A stretch of 58,236 nucleotides of DNA from an uncultured Bacilli bacterium (lineage in GTDB: Bacteria > Bacillota_I > Bacilli_A > RF39 > UBA660): positions 1-58,236 of the forward strand of contig CAKPFG010000006.1 in NCBI GenBank assembly GCA_934153675.1. The letters run 5' to 3'. A program made the translations under genes and the position numbers. The notes under the pieces were generated by a model. The model was not told the origin of the DNA, made no database searches, and saw only the letters and a list, made by a program, of their open reading frames with translations. Positions 1-8,232 of this stretch are shown here, in pieces; position 1 is the stretch's first letter, and each line of letters opens with the position of its first letter.

Positions 1-607
1 TGATGAGAATAGTGATACGGTCACATTATTAAAGAAAGAACCATTAACAGTAGCTGAAGTAAATAAATATGGCGGAGTAGGAACAGAAAATAACCATGTG
101 AATATGTATGTAACAAGTAGTACAAGTGCCTCAAGGTATCAAAAAGCCGATGATTATAATGGCTATGGAGGAATGGCGTACTATTCAAGTTCAACATGTG
201 GAGCTAATGGTTCTAAATGGATATCTGAAGGATGTACGACAGATTATGCAAAAAGTGAAGTAAAATATGTAGTAGATGCATGGGCTTTAGATAAACTAAA
301 GGTAAATGACCTAAAAGAGGATAAAACCGGCTATAGTGCAAGATTAATAACATATAATGAATTAATAGATAATTTAGGATATGGCGATAATGGACAAGGT
401 ACAATAAAAATGTCACAAAATGGAGAAACACCAAGTTGGGTATATAATAGTAAATATTGGTATTGGACGATGAGCCAATATGGAGATTTCACTAAAAGCG
501 TGTGGATTGTGGACTACCACGATGATGGCCACGTGGGCAGCAGCAATGTGGATGGCAGCAACGGTTCCGTGCGCCCCGTTATAACCCTAAAAAAATCTGC
601 TATCTAA
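1..607 (+). CDS. Pilin-like surface protein, 3' end, with retroelement-type variable C-terminus (partial)
   Basis: The reading frame is open from the left edge, so the N-terminus lies outside the window. The visible ~200 residues contain a segment (W..DKLKVNDL.....GYSARLITYNEL) that matches the layout of the pilin-like protein at 13.26 kb, and both end in a PVIT(L/I) motif (here SVRPVITLKK). The terminal G-S-V-R-P-V resembles the end of C-type-lectin/formylglycine-enzyme folds. The final ~100 bases of coding sequence are GC-rich and packed with NNC codons (GAC TAC CAC, GGC CAC, GGC AGC AGC, AGC AAC), unlike the AT-ending codons of every neighbour. That pattern is expected when AAC codons of a template repeat are adenine-mutagenised. 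I infer a retroelement target protein, probably surface displayed. The reverse transcriptase and template repeat are not in the window. Confidence 0.6.
   Translation, partial: DENSDTVTLLKKEPLTVAEVNKYGGVGTENNHVNMYVTSSTSASRYQKADDYNGYGGMAYYSSSTCGANGSKWISEGCTTDYAKSEVKYVVDAWALDKLKVNDLKEDKTGYSARLITYNELIDNLGYGDNGQGTIKMSQNGETPSWVYNSKYWYWTMSQYGDFTKSVWIVDYHDDGHVGSSNVDGSNGSVRPVITLKKSAI
485..592 (+). repeat. Candidate variable region (VR) of a diversity-generating retroelement
   Basis: This stretch is the GC-richest coding segment near the left edge and sits at the 3' end of a gene, where VRs normally lie. Codons read GTG GAC TAC CAC GAT GAT GGC CAC GTG GGC AGC, then AGC AAT GTG GAT GGC AGC AAC, and then an unmutated-looking GGT TCC GTG CGC CCC GTT. 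The D/Y/H/G/S/N residues are all reachable from AAC or AAT by changing A only. No second copy of the invariant 3' part (GTGCGCCCCGTTATAACC) is present elsewhere in the window, so the template repeat must be outside if it exists. Confidence 0.5.
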
Positions 608-678
608 ACAAAAAGATAACAGAAATTAAAAAAGTAGAAAAGCTAAAAATATACTGTAAATGATACTTAATAATTTAT

Positions 679-735
679 AATAATTTGTAAACAAATTATT
701 GTGATAGATAGCTTTGCCGTGGCGAGCGATTTGCT
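679..735 (+). other. Hairpins downstream of the candidate variable region
   Basis: A perfect 9-bp stem with a 4-base TAAA loop (679-687 with 692-700) is followed by a GC-richer stem-loop built on GATAGC/GCTATT around an inner GCC-GT-GGC hairpin (about 706-735). DGR targets commonly carry a short 4-base-loop hairpin just 3' of the VR. Here the distance of about 90 bases is longer than in the Bordetella phage example, so the link is tentative. Confidence 0.35.
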
Positions 736-774
736 ATTCATAATATAGAGAGTAGTCTTACTAATATTTAAAAG

Positions 775-812
775 AACTTTCAATAATTTATAAGTTATTG
801 AAAGTTTTATTT
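775..812 (+). terminator. Intrinsic terminator of the pilin-like gene
   Basis: A perfect 12-bp stem (775-786 with 795-806) has an 8-base loop and is followed by TTATTTAT. It closes the transcript of the pilin-like gene that enters from the left. Confidence 0.7.
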
Positions 813-943
813 ATACAAAGGTATAATTATTACTGCGTTTTTTTACAAATTTTTTTAGATTTAATACCGTTTTTATAGTGATAAAAAAATAAACTTGATA
901 AAAGATGTATTCTTAGTAATAAATATATAAATTATTCCACAAC

Positions 944-972
944 GGAAATACGGAGGTTATTTCCATTTTTTG
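944..972. terminator. Small hairpin inside the IS remnant
   Basis: GGAAATA (944-950) pairs with TATTTCC (958-964), and ATTTTTTG follows on the plus strand. It looks like an intrinsic terminator reading rightwards, perhaps insulating the element. Confidence 0.4.
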
Positions 973-1061
973 TAGTATTTATATTATTGATAACAAATAA
1001 AGAATAACTTTATTTGTTTGAATATTTTAAATAGTAATTATTGTCAATGATCAAGATGAAC

Positions 1062-1990
1062 TCACTTTTGTTCGTCATTGACAATATCAAAAATTTTATT
1101 ATATAAATTCTCATCATAAACTGTAATAAATGCATCTTTAGGTTTACCATCTAAAGATTTAATCGGTGTATTTAGCAATGTTATATTGTTGTTTTTTACA
1201 AACTCTTTTATGTTGCTGTCTATAGATTTTCCTTTTGGGAAAAACTTTCTAATTTGTTTATTAATGTTTTCTACATGAGGTTTTTGATTAGATACATAAT
1301 GACACAAAAGAATAATTTACATCTTTCTTCTCCTATTATTTTTTAAAAGTAAATACCTTCAATATTGTTAAAGCAAGAATCTCTATCAGTTAAGATAACA
1401 GGTATTAAATCTTTAAATGTTTCTGTTCCAATTAATTTTTCTAAACTATCAAAAAATTCAATTACTTTTTTAGAATTTGGATTATTTATGATATCTAATA
1501 AAGTAAAGTGTACATTTGGTAAAATAAATAATAAAATATTTTTACTATCAGATTTGATAGTACCCAAGAAATCTAATTGCCATAAATTACAGTTTGGATT
1601 TTTGTGGATGTATGACAAATAGTTAAGGTAAGTATGATTACTTCTGTCAATTTTATTGTCAGTGTATTCATACTTTTTATTATGCTTTTTTTGTGTTTGA
1701 CAATAAGGTAAATCAATTCTTTTAGTTTTTAAATAGCCATTATTAACATAGCTATATAAAGTGGAAACAGATTTGTTTTCATCAGTACTTTTTTTATAAT
1801 TGCATCTAACTTTTTGAATTCTTCTGCATCTAAATCAATATTTTCTCTGAAATTAATAAGATTAGCATCAGCTCTTTGAACAACCTTTGAATCATATATA
1901 AACTTAACGTAAGGCTAACGGTTAAGTTTAGGACATTTACTTTCTGTTTGATTAGCATAATCAACTTAATTTCTATTATCTTCACTATGT
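1062..1990 (-). pseudogene. IS30-family-like transposase remnant
   Basis: Reading leftwards, the pieces appear in order. First comes a segment with STLYSYVNNGYLKTKRIDLPY. Next is a core with QLDFLG and VILTDRDSCF (two acidic residues of the DDE/rve fold). Last is a C-terminal piece with SNQKPHVENINKQIRKFFPKG that contains the third acidic residue (Glu in VEN). The pieces sit in different frames with stops between them, so at least two frameshifts have killed the gene. The order and motifs fit IS30-type transposases. Family assignment is from motif memory only. Confidence 0.6.
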
Positions 1991-2176
1991 TTCCATGTTT
2001 TCATTTTTCACTTTCTTATAATTACAAAGAAACGATATATATTATACTATAATTAGACTAATTTTCGTTATTTTATTAAAACGGACATTCAAATAAAAAT
2101 TCACGGAGAAAAAACTAAATTATATAATTATATTTCTTTTTTTTTTAAGTTATATTATAATGATGATGGTGATATT

Positions 2177-4324
2177 ATGCATATAAAAGTGTTAGTAGAA
2201 ATTTCATCCAAAAAGTTAGATAAAACATTTATTTATGAAGTTCCTAGTATTTTAGAAGATAAAATGAAAATAGGAATAAGGGTATTAGTTCCTTTTTCTA
2301 ATAGAAAATTAGAAGGTTTTGTAATGGAAATTGGATTTTATAATGTAGATTATAAATTGAAAAAAATTATTTCGGTGATTGACTTAAATCCTGTTTTAAC
2401 TGATGAAATGATATTAATTGGTAAATACATGAGTAAAAAAACATTATCAACATTAATTAGTTGTTATCAAACTATGTTACCTAAAGCTTTAAAAGCACAA
2501 AATAAAACTAAAATTTCTAAAAAGTATGAGGTGTATTCAATTTTATTAAATAAAAAATATAATGCTAAGAATAAATTACAACAAAGAATAATTGATGAAG
2601 TAAAACAATGCGAAATTAAGAAAAAAAATTTAGTTAGTATATCTATAAGTGCTTATAAAACATTATTAAAGCATGGCGTAATAGGTGAAATAAAAAAAGA
2701 GGTATATAGATTGTCACTAGATAACTTTAAGAGTTTGAATGAGATTGTTTTATCTAAGGATCAACAGCAAGTGGTTGATAAGGTTTTAAATTGTCGGACA
2801 CAGTTTAAACCATTTTTACTTTATGGTGTTACTGGTAGTGGTAAAACAGAAGTTTATATGAATATAATAAAAAAAATTATAGAACAAAAAGAAGTTATCG
2901 TTTTAGTGCCAGAAATTAGTTTAACTCCTCAATTTGTAGAATTATTTAAAAATAGATTTGGTTCCAATATTGCTATTATGCACAGTGGACTTTCTGATGG
3001 TGAGAGATATGATGAATATCGTAAGGTATCTGAAGGAAAAGTAAAAATTGTAATAGGAGCAAGAAGTGCTATTTTTTCTCCTTTTAAAAATTTGGGACTC
3101 ATAATTATAGATGAGGAACATACTGATACTTATAAACAAGATAATTCTCCAAGGTACGATGCGATAGATATAGCACTAAAAAGAGCTAAGTATCATAATA
3201 TTCCTTTGTTATTAGGAAGTGCAACCCCTTCTATAGAAAGTTATACGAGAGCTAAATTAGGAGTATATGAATTATTAGAGTTGAAAAATAGAATCAATAA
3301 ATCTTTGCCAGTGGTAAAATTAGTTGATATGAAGGAAGAAATAAAAAATGGTTATAAAATATTATCTAGAATTTTAATAGAAGAAATAAAGAATTGTATA
3401 GAAAAAGATCAACAAGTTCTTTTGCTTTTAAATAGAAGAGGATATAAAACTACTGTTACTTGTAATAATTGTGGCTATATTGCTAAATGTCCTAATTGCG
3501 ATATTTCTCTTGTTTATCATAAAACGCAAAATAAAATGAATTGTCATTATTGTAATTATACTAGTAGTAAAATGATTGAATGTCCTAGTTGTCATAGTAA
3601 GGATATTATATCATTTGGACTTGGTACAGAAAAATTACAAGAGGAGGTAGAGAAAATATTTAGTGTTCCTGTTTTGAGAATGGATGTGGATACTACTGTT
3701 AGAAAAGGCAGTCATGAAAAAATTCTTAGAGCATTTAAAGAAAAGAAGGCAAGTATTTTAGTAGGAACACAAATGATTGCTAAAGGACTTGATTTTGAAA
3801 ATGTTACTTTAGTTGGTGTTATAAATGGAGATGCTAGTTTAAATATTCCAGATTATAGAAGTGCAGAAAGAACTTTTGATCTTCTTAATCAAGTAGCTGG
3901 AAGAAGTGGTAGAGGTAAACTTAAAGGCAATGTGATTATTCAGGGTTTTAATCTTGATCATTATAGTATTAAATATGCTAGTCAACATGATTATGTTAGT
4001 TTCTATAATGCAGAGTTGAAGATAAGAAAAATGCTTAATTATCCTCCATATACTGATTTAACTTTAATAAAGGTAGTTGGTAATGATTATGATATTTGTT
4101 ATAAAGAAGCAATAAAAATAAAAACTTTTCTTTTAAAGTATAATATAAAGGTTTTAGGACCAAGTGATAGTAATGTTTCTAAAATAAATAATAAATATTA
4201 TATTCAAATAATATTGAAATATAAAAAACTAAAAAATATTTATAAATATTTATTATTAATAAAGGATATGTATACTGATAGTAAAATAAATATAGATATA
4301 GACATTTCTCCTAAAAGAATATAA
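2177..4324 (+). CDS. priA: Primosomal protein N' (replication restart helicase PriA)
   Basis: PriA is a 3'-5' DNA helicase that reloads the replisome at stalled forks. The 715-residue length is near normal. An N-terminal DNA-binding domain precedes Walker A GVTGSGKTE (about residues 217-225) and the DEEH box (about 312-315). Four CxxC pairs from about 428 to 475 form the two zinc sites between the helicase lobes, and the C-terminal lobe carries GRSGRG. The ATG follows a GGTGAT ribosome site. A TATAAT box lies only 15 bases upstream of the ATG, so the leader is very short. It stands just downstream of the IS remnant. Confidence 0.95.
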   Translation: MHIKVLVEISSKKLDKTFIYEVPSILEDKMKIGIRVLVPFSNRKLEGFVMEIGFYNVDYKLKKIISVIDLNPVLTDEMILIGKYMSKKTLSTLISCYQTMLPKALKAQNKTKISKKYEVYSILLNKKYNAKNKLQQRIIDEVKQCEIKKKNLVSISISAYKTLLKHGVIGEIKKEVYRLSLDNFKSLNEIVLSKDQQQVVDKVLNCRTQFKPFLLYGVTGSGKTEVYMNIIKKIIEQKEVIVLVPEISLTPQFVELFKNRFGSNIAIMHSGLSDGERYDEYRKVSEGKVKIVIGARSAIFSPFKNLGLIIIDEEHTDTYKQDNSPRYDAIDIALKRAKYHNIPLLLGSATPSIESYTRAKLGVYELLELKNRINKSLPVVKLVDMKEEIKNGYKILSRILIEEIKNCIEKDQQVLLLLNRRGYKTTVTCNNCGYIAKCPNCDISLVYHKTQNKMNCHYCNYTSSKMIECPSCHSKDIISFGLGTEKLQEEVEKIFSVPVLRMDVDTTVRKGSHEKILRAFKEKKASILVGTQMIAKGLDFENVTLVGVINGDASLNIPDYRSAERTFDLLNQVAGRSGRGKLKGNVIIQGFNLDHYSIKYASQHDYVSFYNAELKIRKMLNYPPYTDLTLIKVVGNDYDICYKEAIKIKTFLLKYNIKVLGPSDSNVSKINNKYYIQIILKYKKLKNIYKYLLLIKDMYTDSKINIDIDISPKRI

Positions 4325-4371
4325 TATATACAATATAATAAATTTTTTGGTATAATAAAGTAGGAGGAATT

Positions 4372-5019
4372 ATGAAAAGGTATGTATGTGAATTTTTTGG
4401 AACATTTTTATTGATATTATTTGGATGTGGAGTTTATGTATTAAATGATGATATTCTTTTAACCTCTTTGACATTGGGGATTGCTTTTTTAATAAGTTTT
4501 TATATGATGAAATCAACATCTTTCTGTCACTTAAATCCCATTGTATCGTTTGCTTTTTATACAAATGGTAAAATGACGGGAAAAGAATTTATTAAATGTA
4601 TAGTAGCACAAATTCTCGGCGGAATATTGGGAGCATTATTTCTTGCTTTTATATTAAATAATATTAATACTATTGGTGATTTTAGGCAAACTAGCATGGG
4701 GGTTAATAGTTACTCTAATATAACTATGTTAGGGGCATTTATTTGTGTAAGTATTTTAAGCCTATTTTATGTTTTTACATTTTTATTATTTACAGATAAT
4801 AAAAAATATAGTAACATATCTGGAATTTTAATAGCTCTTTCATTGATATTAGTGAATTTATTTGGTATTAAATTAATTGGTATAAGTGCAAATCCGGCTA
4901 TTAGTATTTCATTATCACTTGTTAGTTTTAAATATTTAAATCAATTATGGTTATTTATTTTAGCACCTTTATTTGGTTCTGCTATAGCGAGTGTTATTTA
5001 TAGGTGTTCAAAAAAATGA
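4372..5019 (+). CDS. Aquaporin / glycerol facilitator family (MIP) channel
   Basis: This is a six-helix membrane channel of the major intrinsic protein family, 215 residues. It starts with the family signature FFGTFLLILFGCG. The first pore loop has an altered NPI motif (HLNPIVSFAF, about residue 54) and the second keeps NPA (ANPAISISL, about residue 174). Substrate (water, glycerol or another small solute) cannot be told from sequence alone. It has its own TATAAT box (4351-4356) and a strong AGGAGG site. Its stop overlaps the ATG of the next small membrane gene, so the two are probably co-transcribed. Confidence 0.85.
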   Translation: MKRYVCEFFGTFLLILFGCGVYVLNDDILLTSLTLGIAFLISFYMMKSTSFCHLNPIVSFAFYTNGKMTGKEFIKCIVAQILGGILGALFLAFILNNINTIGDFRQTSMGVNSYSNITMLGAFICVSILSLFYVFTFLLFTDNKKYSNISGILIALSLILVNLFGIKLIGISANPAISISLSLVSFKYLNQLWLFILAPLFGSAIASVIYRCSKK

Positions 5020-5174
5020 AAAAGAAAATTAGTTTTGTTTCTTTATTGATGTTATTTTTATTAATAGTATCATTTATTCTTTTTAGAATTAACAGTAAAA
5101 TTTGTCAATCAATAGGGCTTTTATTATTTCCTGTTATAATTATTCTAGGCTTCTTAGTACTTAAAAAAAACTAA
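5016..5174 (+). CDS. Small two-helix membrane protein
   Basis: A 52-residue ORF begins in an ATGA overlap with the aquaporin stop. It has a basic start (MKKK), a hydrophobic helix (about 6-23), a polar turn (RINSKICQS) and a second helix (about 32-48) ending in KKN. I do not recognise a family. Translational coupling to the channel gene and the terminator directly after it support a real gene. Confidence 0.5.
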   Translation: MKKKISFVSLLMLFLLIVSFILFRINSKICQSIGLLLFPVIIILGFLVLKKN

Positions 5175-5203
5175 ATTATAATAAAAATTATAATTTTTTC
5201 TTT
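5173..5203 (+). terminator. Terminator of the aquaporin transcript
   Basis: AAATTATAAT (5173-5182) pairs with ATTATAATTT (5187-5196) around an AAAA loop and is followed by a T-rich tract. The stem starts inside the stop codon of the small membrane gene. Confidence 0.6.
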
Positions 5204-5273
5204 TTTTTAATATAATATATAGGAATAATTCATGAAATTTTAACAAGAAATTTTAACATATGTAAATTTTGAC

Positions 5274-5302
5274 TTGCAAAGTCTTCAAAAAAGTGTTATA
5301 AT
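5274..5302 (+). promoter_or_regulatory. Strong promoter of the three-gene unknown cassette
   Basis: TTGCAA (5274-5279) and TATAAT (5297-5302) are 17 bases apart, and the -10 is extended (TGT-TATAAT). Transcription would start near 5309, giving a ~36-base leader before the AAAGGAAG site of the first gene. Confidence 0.7.
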
Positions 5303-5344
5303 GTTCAATTGTGTGCGCAAATATTATAAGAAAGGAAGATTTTT

Positions 5345-5638
5345 ATGCATTTTATTGATGTAGGTTTTAATAATTCTTGTAGTGGTAGTGTAGATTCTTA
5401 TTTAGGAAAAACTGTTCTGTACGGTTTAACTGAAAATGATCAAGAAATAGATCTTATATTTTGGAAGGAAAATTTAGATGGTAGTATTGTAAAAGTTATA
5501 AACGATAATTTAACTGAGGATCAGTTAAGGGAGATTAAACAAATATTTTTGAATAAAAAACAAAAATTATGTGGACTTGATTTTACTTCTATTAAAGCAG
5601 AAAAAATCAAAAGAAAGGAACTACATGCGAAAAAATAA
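5345..5638 (+). CDS. Unknown small protein, first gene of a three-gene cassette
   Basis: A 97-residue soluble protein beginning MHFIDVGFNNSC, with a mixed alpha/beta pattern and a basic C-terminal tail (KRKELHAKK). An N-terminal stretch containing SxN.C and G motifs might suit a compact regulatory or RNA-binding fold, but no family is recognised. It has a good ribosome site and overlaps the next gene by 14 bases. The cassette of three overlapping ORFs behind one strong promoter implies joint function. Confidence 0.6.
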   Translation: MHFIDVGFNNSCSGSVDSYLGKTVLYGLTENDQEIDLIFWKENLDGSIVKVINDNLTEDQLREIKQIFLNKKQKLCGLDFTSIKAEKIKRKELHAKK

Positions 5639-5948
5639 AAAATATACTCTTAATCAAAAAAGAATATTTTTAATATGGTTAAATAATGCTTTGATTAATG
5701 AGTGTTTAGATTATGAGTGTGTTGGTAAATTCGATAATATTTTTAATATTATTTCAATGGAAAATTTTGATTTGCATCTTACTTTATTTAATTTATGGTA
5801 TATGGAAAAAAATATTATTAATTCTAATGATAGGAATAAAGTAAAGAAAATTTTAAAACATATAAACGAACAGTTGGAATTAGATTCTGATGTTAATGAA
5901 GTACAAAAGGTATTTCAAAAGGTAATGGGGGGTAAAAATGAATTCTGA
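5625..5948 (+). CDS. Unknown small helical protein, second gene of cassette
   Basis: A 107-residue protein starting MRKNKKYTLNQ. The ATG at 5625 is chosen because it follows AAAGGA at good spacing; the in-frame ATG upstream lies deep inside the previous gene. The content is mostly helical and charged with no membrane segment. The last bases overlap the start of the third gene by 11 bases. No family recognised. Confidence 0.55.
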   Translation: MRKNKKYTLNQKRIFLIWLNNALINECLDYECVGKFDNIFNIISMENFDLHLTLFNLWYMEKNIINSNDRNKVKKILKHINEQLELDSDVNEVQKVFQKVMGGKNEF

Positions 5949-6369
5949 AATAATGGATATAAAAGTAATAAGAAGTAATGGTCAAACTGGAGGCATATAT
6001 ATGATATTAAATAATCAAAGAATCATTAAATTAATGAGCTTTGATTATAGATTGATGACTTATATAAAAAGTGATTATAAAGCTCAAATTTTAAGGATAG
6101 TAGTTGATAAGTTATCGACAAAAGAATTTAATATAAATAATATTGAATGGGCAAAAGTTTTATTTAGTAATATTATATGTAAAGATTCACCTAAGTTTGA
6201 ACAAATTATAAATTCTACATTTTACAAGGTATTAAGATTGTATAGTAGACCAATTATAAAGCAAAATGAACTTGTTGAAATAAAAGATTTATTACAAATT
6301 TTTTATAAGGAAAATTTAAATAATGTTAGTTTTATGGATCAAGTAAATAAAAAAATATGTTATTTTTAA
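5938..6369 (+). CDS. Unknown protein, third gene of cassette
   Basis: A 143-residue soluble protein, predicted beta-rich at the start (IKVIRSNGQTGGIYMIL) and helical afterwards. A GGGGGT ribosome site sits inside the end of the second gene, so translation is probably coupled. It ends against a shared terminator with the convergent lipoprotein gene. No family recognised and no catalytic motif stands out. Confidence 0.55.
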   Translation: MNSEIMDIKVIRSNGQTGGIYMILNNQRIIKLMSFDYRLMTYIKSDYKAQILRIVVDKLSTKEFNINNIEWAKVLFSNIICKDSPKFEQIINSTFYKVLRLYSRPIIKQNELVEIKDLLQIFYKENLNNVSFMDQVNKKICYF

Positions 6370-6388
6370 TTAGATAACATATTTTTTA
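6354..6388. terminator. Bidirectional terminator between convergent units
   Basis: AATATGTTAT (6354-6363) pairs with ATAACATATT (6374-6383), followed by TTTTT on the plus strand and preceded by A-rich sequence that serves the minus strand. It ends both the unknown cassette and the lipoprotein gene. Confidence 0.6.
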
Positions 6389-7252
6389 GTCTAAATTATA
6401 TAGTTGCTTTTTTAATTTTTCTAAATTTTCTGTCATTAGAGTTAAATAATCATAATTATTTCTTTGTTCATCAGTTAATATAGATAGAGTATTTAATTTT
6501 ATTAAAGAAACATTAGTGTTTTTTATCAAATTTTTTATATCAGTATTTGTTTCATTATCCTTTAAATAAATATATTTGACATTGTTATTGTTAATTAAAT
6601 ATTTTACATTTGCCAAATTTTTTTCATATTCACTATTTTTTTTATCAAGAGAAATAACATTTAAATTATATTTTTTTAAAAATAGGAATAAATCATCACT
6701 TACAATAATTGTTTTATTAATAGCGTTCTTAGTAGTTTTTCTATATTTTGCTTCTAAATTTGTTAAATCTATTTTTAAATCGTTATAATTTTTTTCAATT
6801 TCATCTGTTAAATATTTTGCTTTTATATATTCATTAAAGCCTTTTTTAATGTTATTTGCTATTGTTAAAAGGTTAGATGGATCAAGCCATAATTCTTCTA
6901 TTTTATATTCATATAAAATATCTGCAGAAACATCAATGATTTTTAAATTTTTATTTTCTTTAAGCATTGGTTTGACATAGTTTTTTTCTTCAGACAAACC
7001 ATTAAATATAAATAAATCCGTATTACTATATTCACTAAGTAAAACATCTGTAATTTTGTAATTATCTATATCGACTCCATTTGGATAAATACTTCTAATA
7101 GTACTATGGTCTTTATATAATCTGTTTGTAACATATTCAATCGGATATGCGGTTGTGTAAATATTTATATTTTCCATATTGGAATTTTTTCCACAACCAC
7201 TAATACATAATATTAAAATAAAAGATATGCAAAAACTAATAATTTTTTTCAT
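6386..7252 (-). CDS. Lipoprotein of the ZnuA/TroA metal-binding family with lost His ligands
   Basis: This 288-residue protein has a signal peptide ending in a lipobox (CISGC), so it should be membrane anchored. The fold signatures of cluster A-I substrate-binding proteins are present: TTAYPIEYVTNRL, a P-NGVD segment where the family has PGVDPHxYEP, LFIFNGL, and ELWLDPSN where the family has HxWLDP. The usual metal-binding histidines are missing at these sites (DNY for PHxY, EEL before WLDP). No ABC ATPase or permease is adjacent. It may bind another ligand or be a divergent adhesin. Its 5' end overlaps yidD by 17 bases, so they share a transcript. Confidence 0.7.
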   Translation of the reverse strand: MKKIISFCISFILILCISGCGKNSNMENINIYTTAYPIEYVTNRLYKDHSTIRSIYPNGVDIDNYKITDVLLSEYSNTDLFIFNGLSEEKNYVKPMLKENKNLKIIDVSADILYEYKIEELWLDPSNLLTIANNIKKGFNEYIKAKYLTDEIEKNYNDLKIDLTNLEAKYRKTTKNAINKTIIVSDDLFLFLKKYNLNVISLDKKNSEYEKNLANVKYLINNNNVKYIYLKDNETNTDIKNLIKNTNVSLIKLNTLSILTDEQRNNYDYLTLMTENLEKLKKQLYNLD

Positions 7253-7469
7253 TTTTATCCTCCTTAATTACTGGGTCAAAACCATAATTACCAAATGGAT
7301 TACATTTTAAAATTCTAATTAATGATTTTAAAGTTCCTCTAATGATACCAAATGTTTCTATTGATTCTATAGCGTAATTGGAACAAGTTGGAGAAAATCT
7401 ACAATAATTATGGAAGTTGCCTGGTATTTTTTGATATAATTTAATTAATTTGATTAATAATCTTTTCAT
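7236..7469 (-). CDS. yidD: Membrane protein insertion efficiency factor YidD
   Basis: YidD is a small amphipathic membrane-associated protein that helps insertion of membrane proteins. The 77 residues contain the hallmark YQKIPGNFHNYCRFSPTCSN with its conserved cysteines, followed by YAIESIETFG and the CNPFGNYGFDPV end motif. In most Firmicutes yidD sits near rnpA-yidC-rpmH or is isolated; here it leads a two-gene unit with the lipoprotein. Confidence 0.95.
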   Translation of the reverse strand: MKRLLIKLIKLYQKIPGNFHNYCRFSPTCSNYAIESIETFGIIRGTLKSLIRILKCNPFGNYGFDPVIKEDKNEKNY

Positions 7470-7554
7470 AGTATAATTATACTAAAAATAGATAAAAAAG
7501 TAAAATACTATTTTATAATTTGTATATTTTTGGTATAATATTTTAGGTGGTTTG

Positions 7555-8220
7555 ATGAAGATACTAAAAGATTTAGGCATTAATTACAATGATTTAGGGT
7601 ATTATAAAACAGCATTTCAACATACTTCTTATGCCAATGAAAATAAATGTGAAAGTTATGAAAGATTAGAATTTTTAGGAGATGCTATATTAGAATTAAT
7701 TATAAGTGAGTATTTGTATCAACATACTCATTATGAAGAGGGAAAAATGACTAAGTTGAGAAGTCATTATGTATGTGAAAACGCTAATTATGAATACTCA
7801 GTTAAATTGGGATTAAATGAATATATAAAATTAGGACATGGTCAAAAGGAACAAGATGGGAAACATTGTAAGGCAATAGTAGCTGATGTATTTGAATCAT
7901 TTTTAGCGGCTATATATTTAGATTTAGGCCTTTTAGAGGTAAAAAAATTTATATATAAGTATATTATTCCAATAATTGAAAGTGACTCTCTAGATTTTTT
8001 TAATGATTATAAATCTAAGTTGCAGGAGTATGTTCAAACTGATAAAAAAAGCTTAGAATATGTATTAACAAAAGAAGATGGCCCGGCACACAATAAAACT
8101 TTTGAATATATTGTAAAAATAGATAATATTGTATATGGTAAGGGTCGAGCAAAGAGTAAAAAAGAAGCAGAACAAATGGCTGCTAAGGATGCACTTTCTA
8201 AGACCAGATTAAATAAATAA
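7555..8220 (+). CDS. rnc: Ribonuclease III
   Basis: RNase III cuts double-stranded RNA in rRNA maturation and mRNA decay. The signature ERLEFLGDAILEL with its acidic catalytic residues is at about residues 37-49. A second acidic site (ADVFESFLAAIYLD) follows, and a C-terminal dsRNA-binding domain ends in GRAKSKKEAEQMAAKDAL. ATG 7555 is preferred over the in-frame TTG three bases before because AGGTGG is then better spaced. A TATAAT box lies 15 bases before the ATG. The next gene follows after 12 bases. Confidence 0.95.
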   Translation: MKILKDLGINYNDLGYYKTAFQHTSYANENKCESYERLEFLGDAILELIISEYLYQHTHYEEGKMTKLRSHYVCENANYEYSVKLGLNEYIKLGHGQKEQDGKHCKAIVADVFESFLAAIYLDLGLLEVKKFIYKYIIPIIESDSLDFFNDYKSKLQEYVQTDKKSLEYVLTKEDGPAHNKTFEYIVKIDNIVYGKGRAKSKKEAEQMAAKDALSKTRLNK

Positions 8221-8232
8221 AGGAGGAGTATT

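Larger units (their letters stand above)
841..2103 (-). mobile_element. Decayed IS30-like insertion sequence
   Basis: The element carries broken transposase pieces on the minus strand. Its outer sequences recur at the other end of the window: the left-end motif AGATTTAATACCGTT and the right-end motif AAAACGGACATTCAAATAAA both reappear, joined directly, near 58.05-58.12 kb. The two ends are imperfect inverted repeats of each other (GAATTTTT... against ...AAAAATTC). The exact ends and any target duplication cannot be fixed by eye. It separates the pilin-like gene from priA. Confidence 0.55.

Noticed and set aside
213..434. Minus-strand ORF opposite the pilin-like gene
   Set aside because: Hydrophobic shadow of the real frame with no ribosome site.
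1..2176. DGR reverse transcriptase or template repeat within the window
   Set aside because: No reverse-transcriptase motif and no second copy of the GC-rich variable-region sequence was found; the cassette, if real, must lie to the left.
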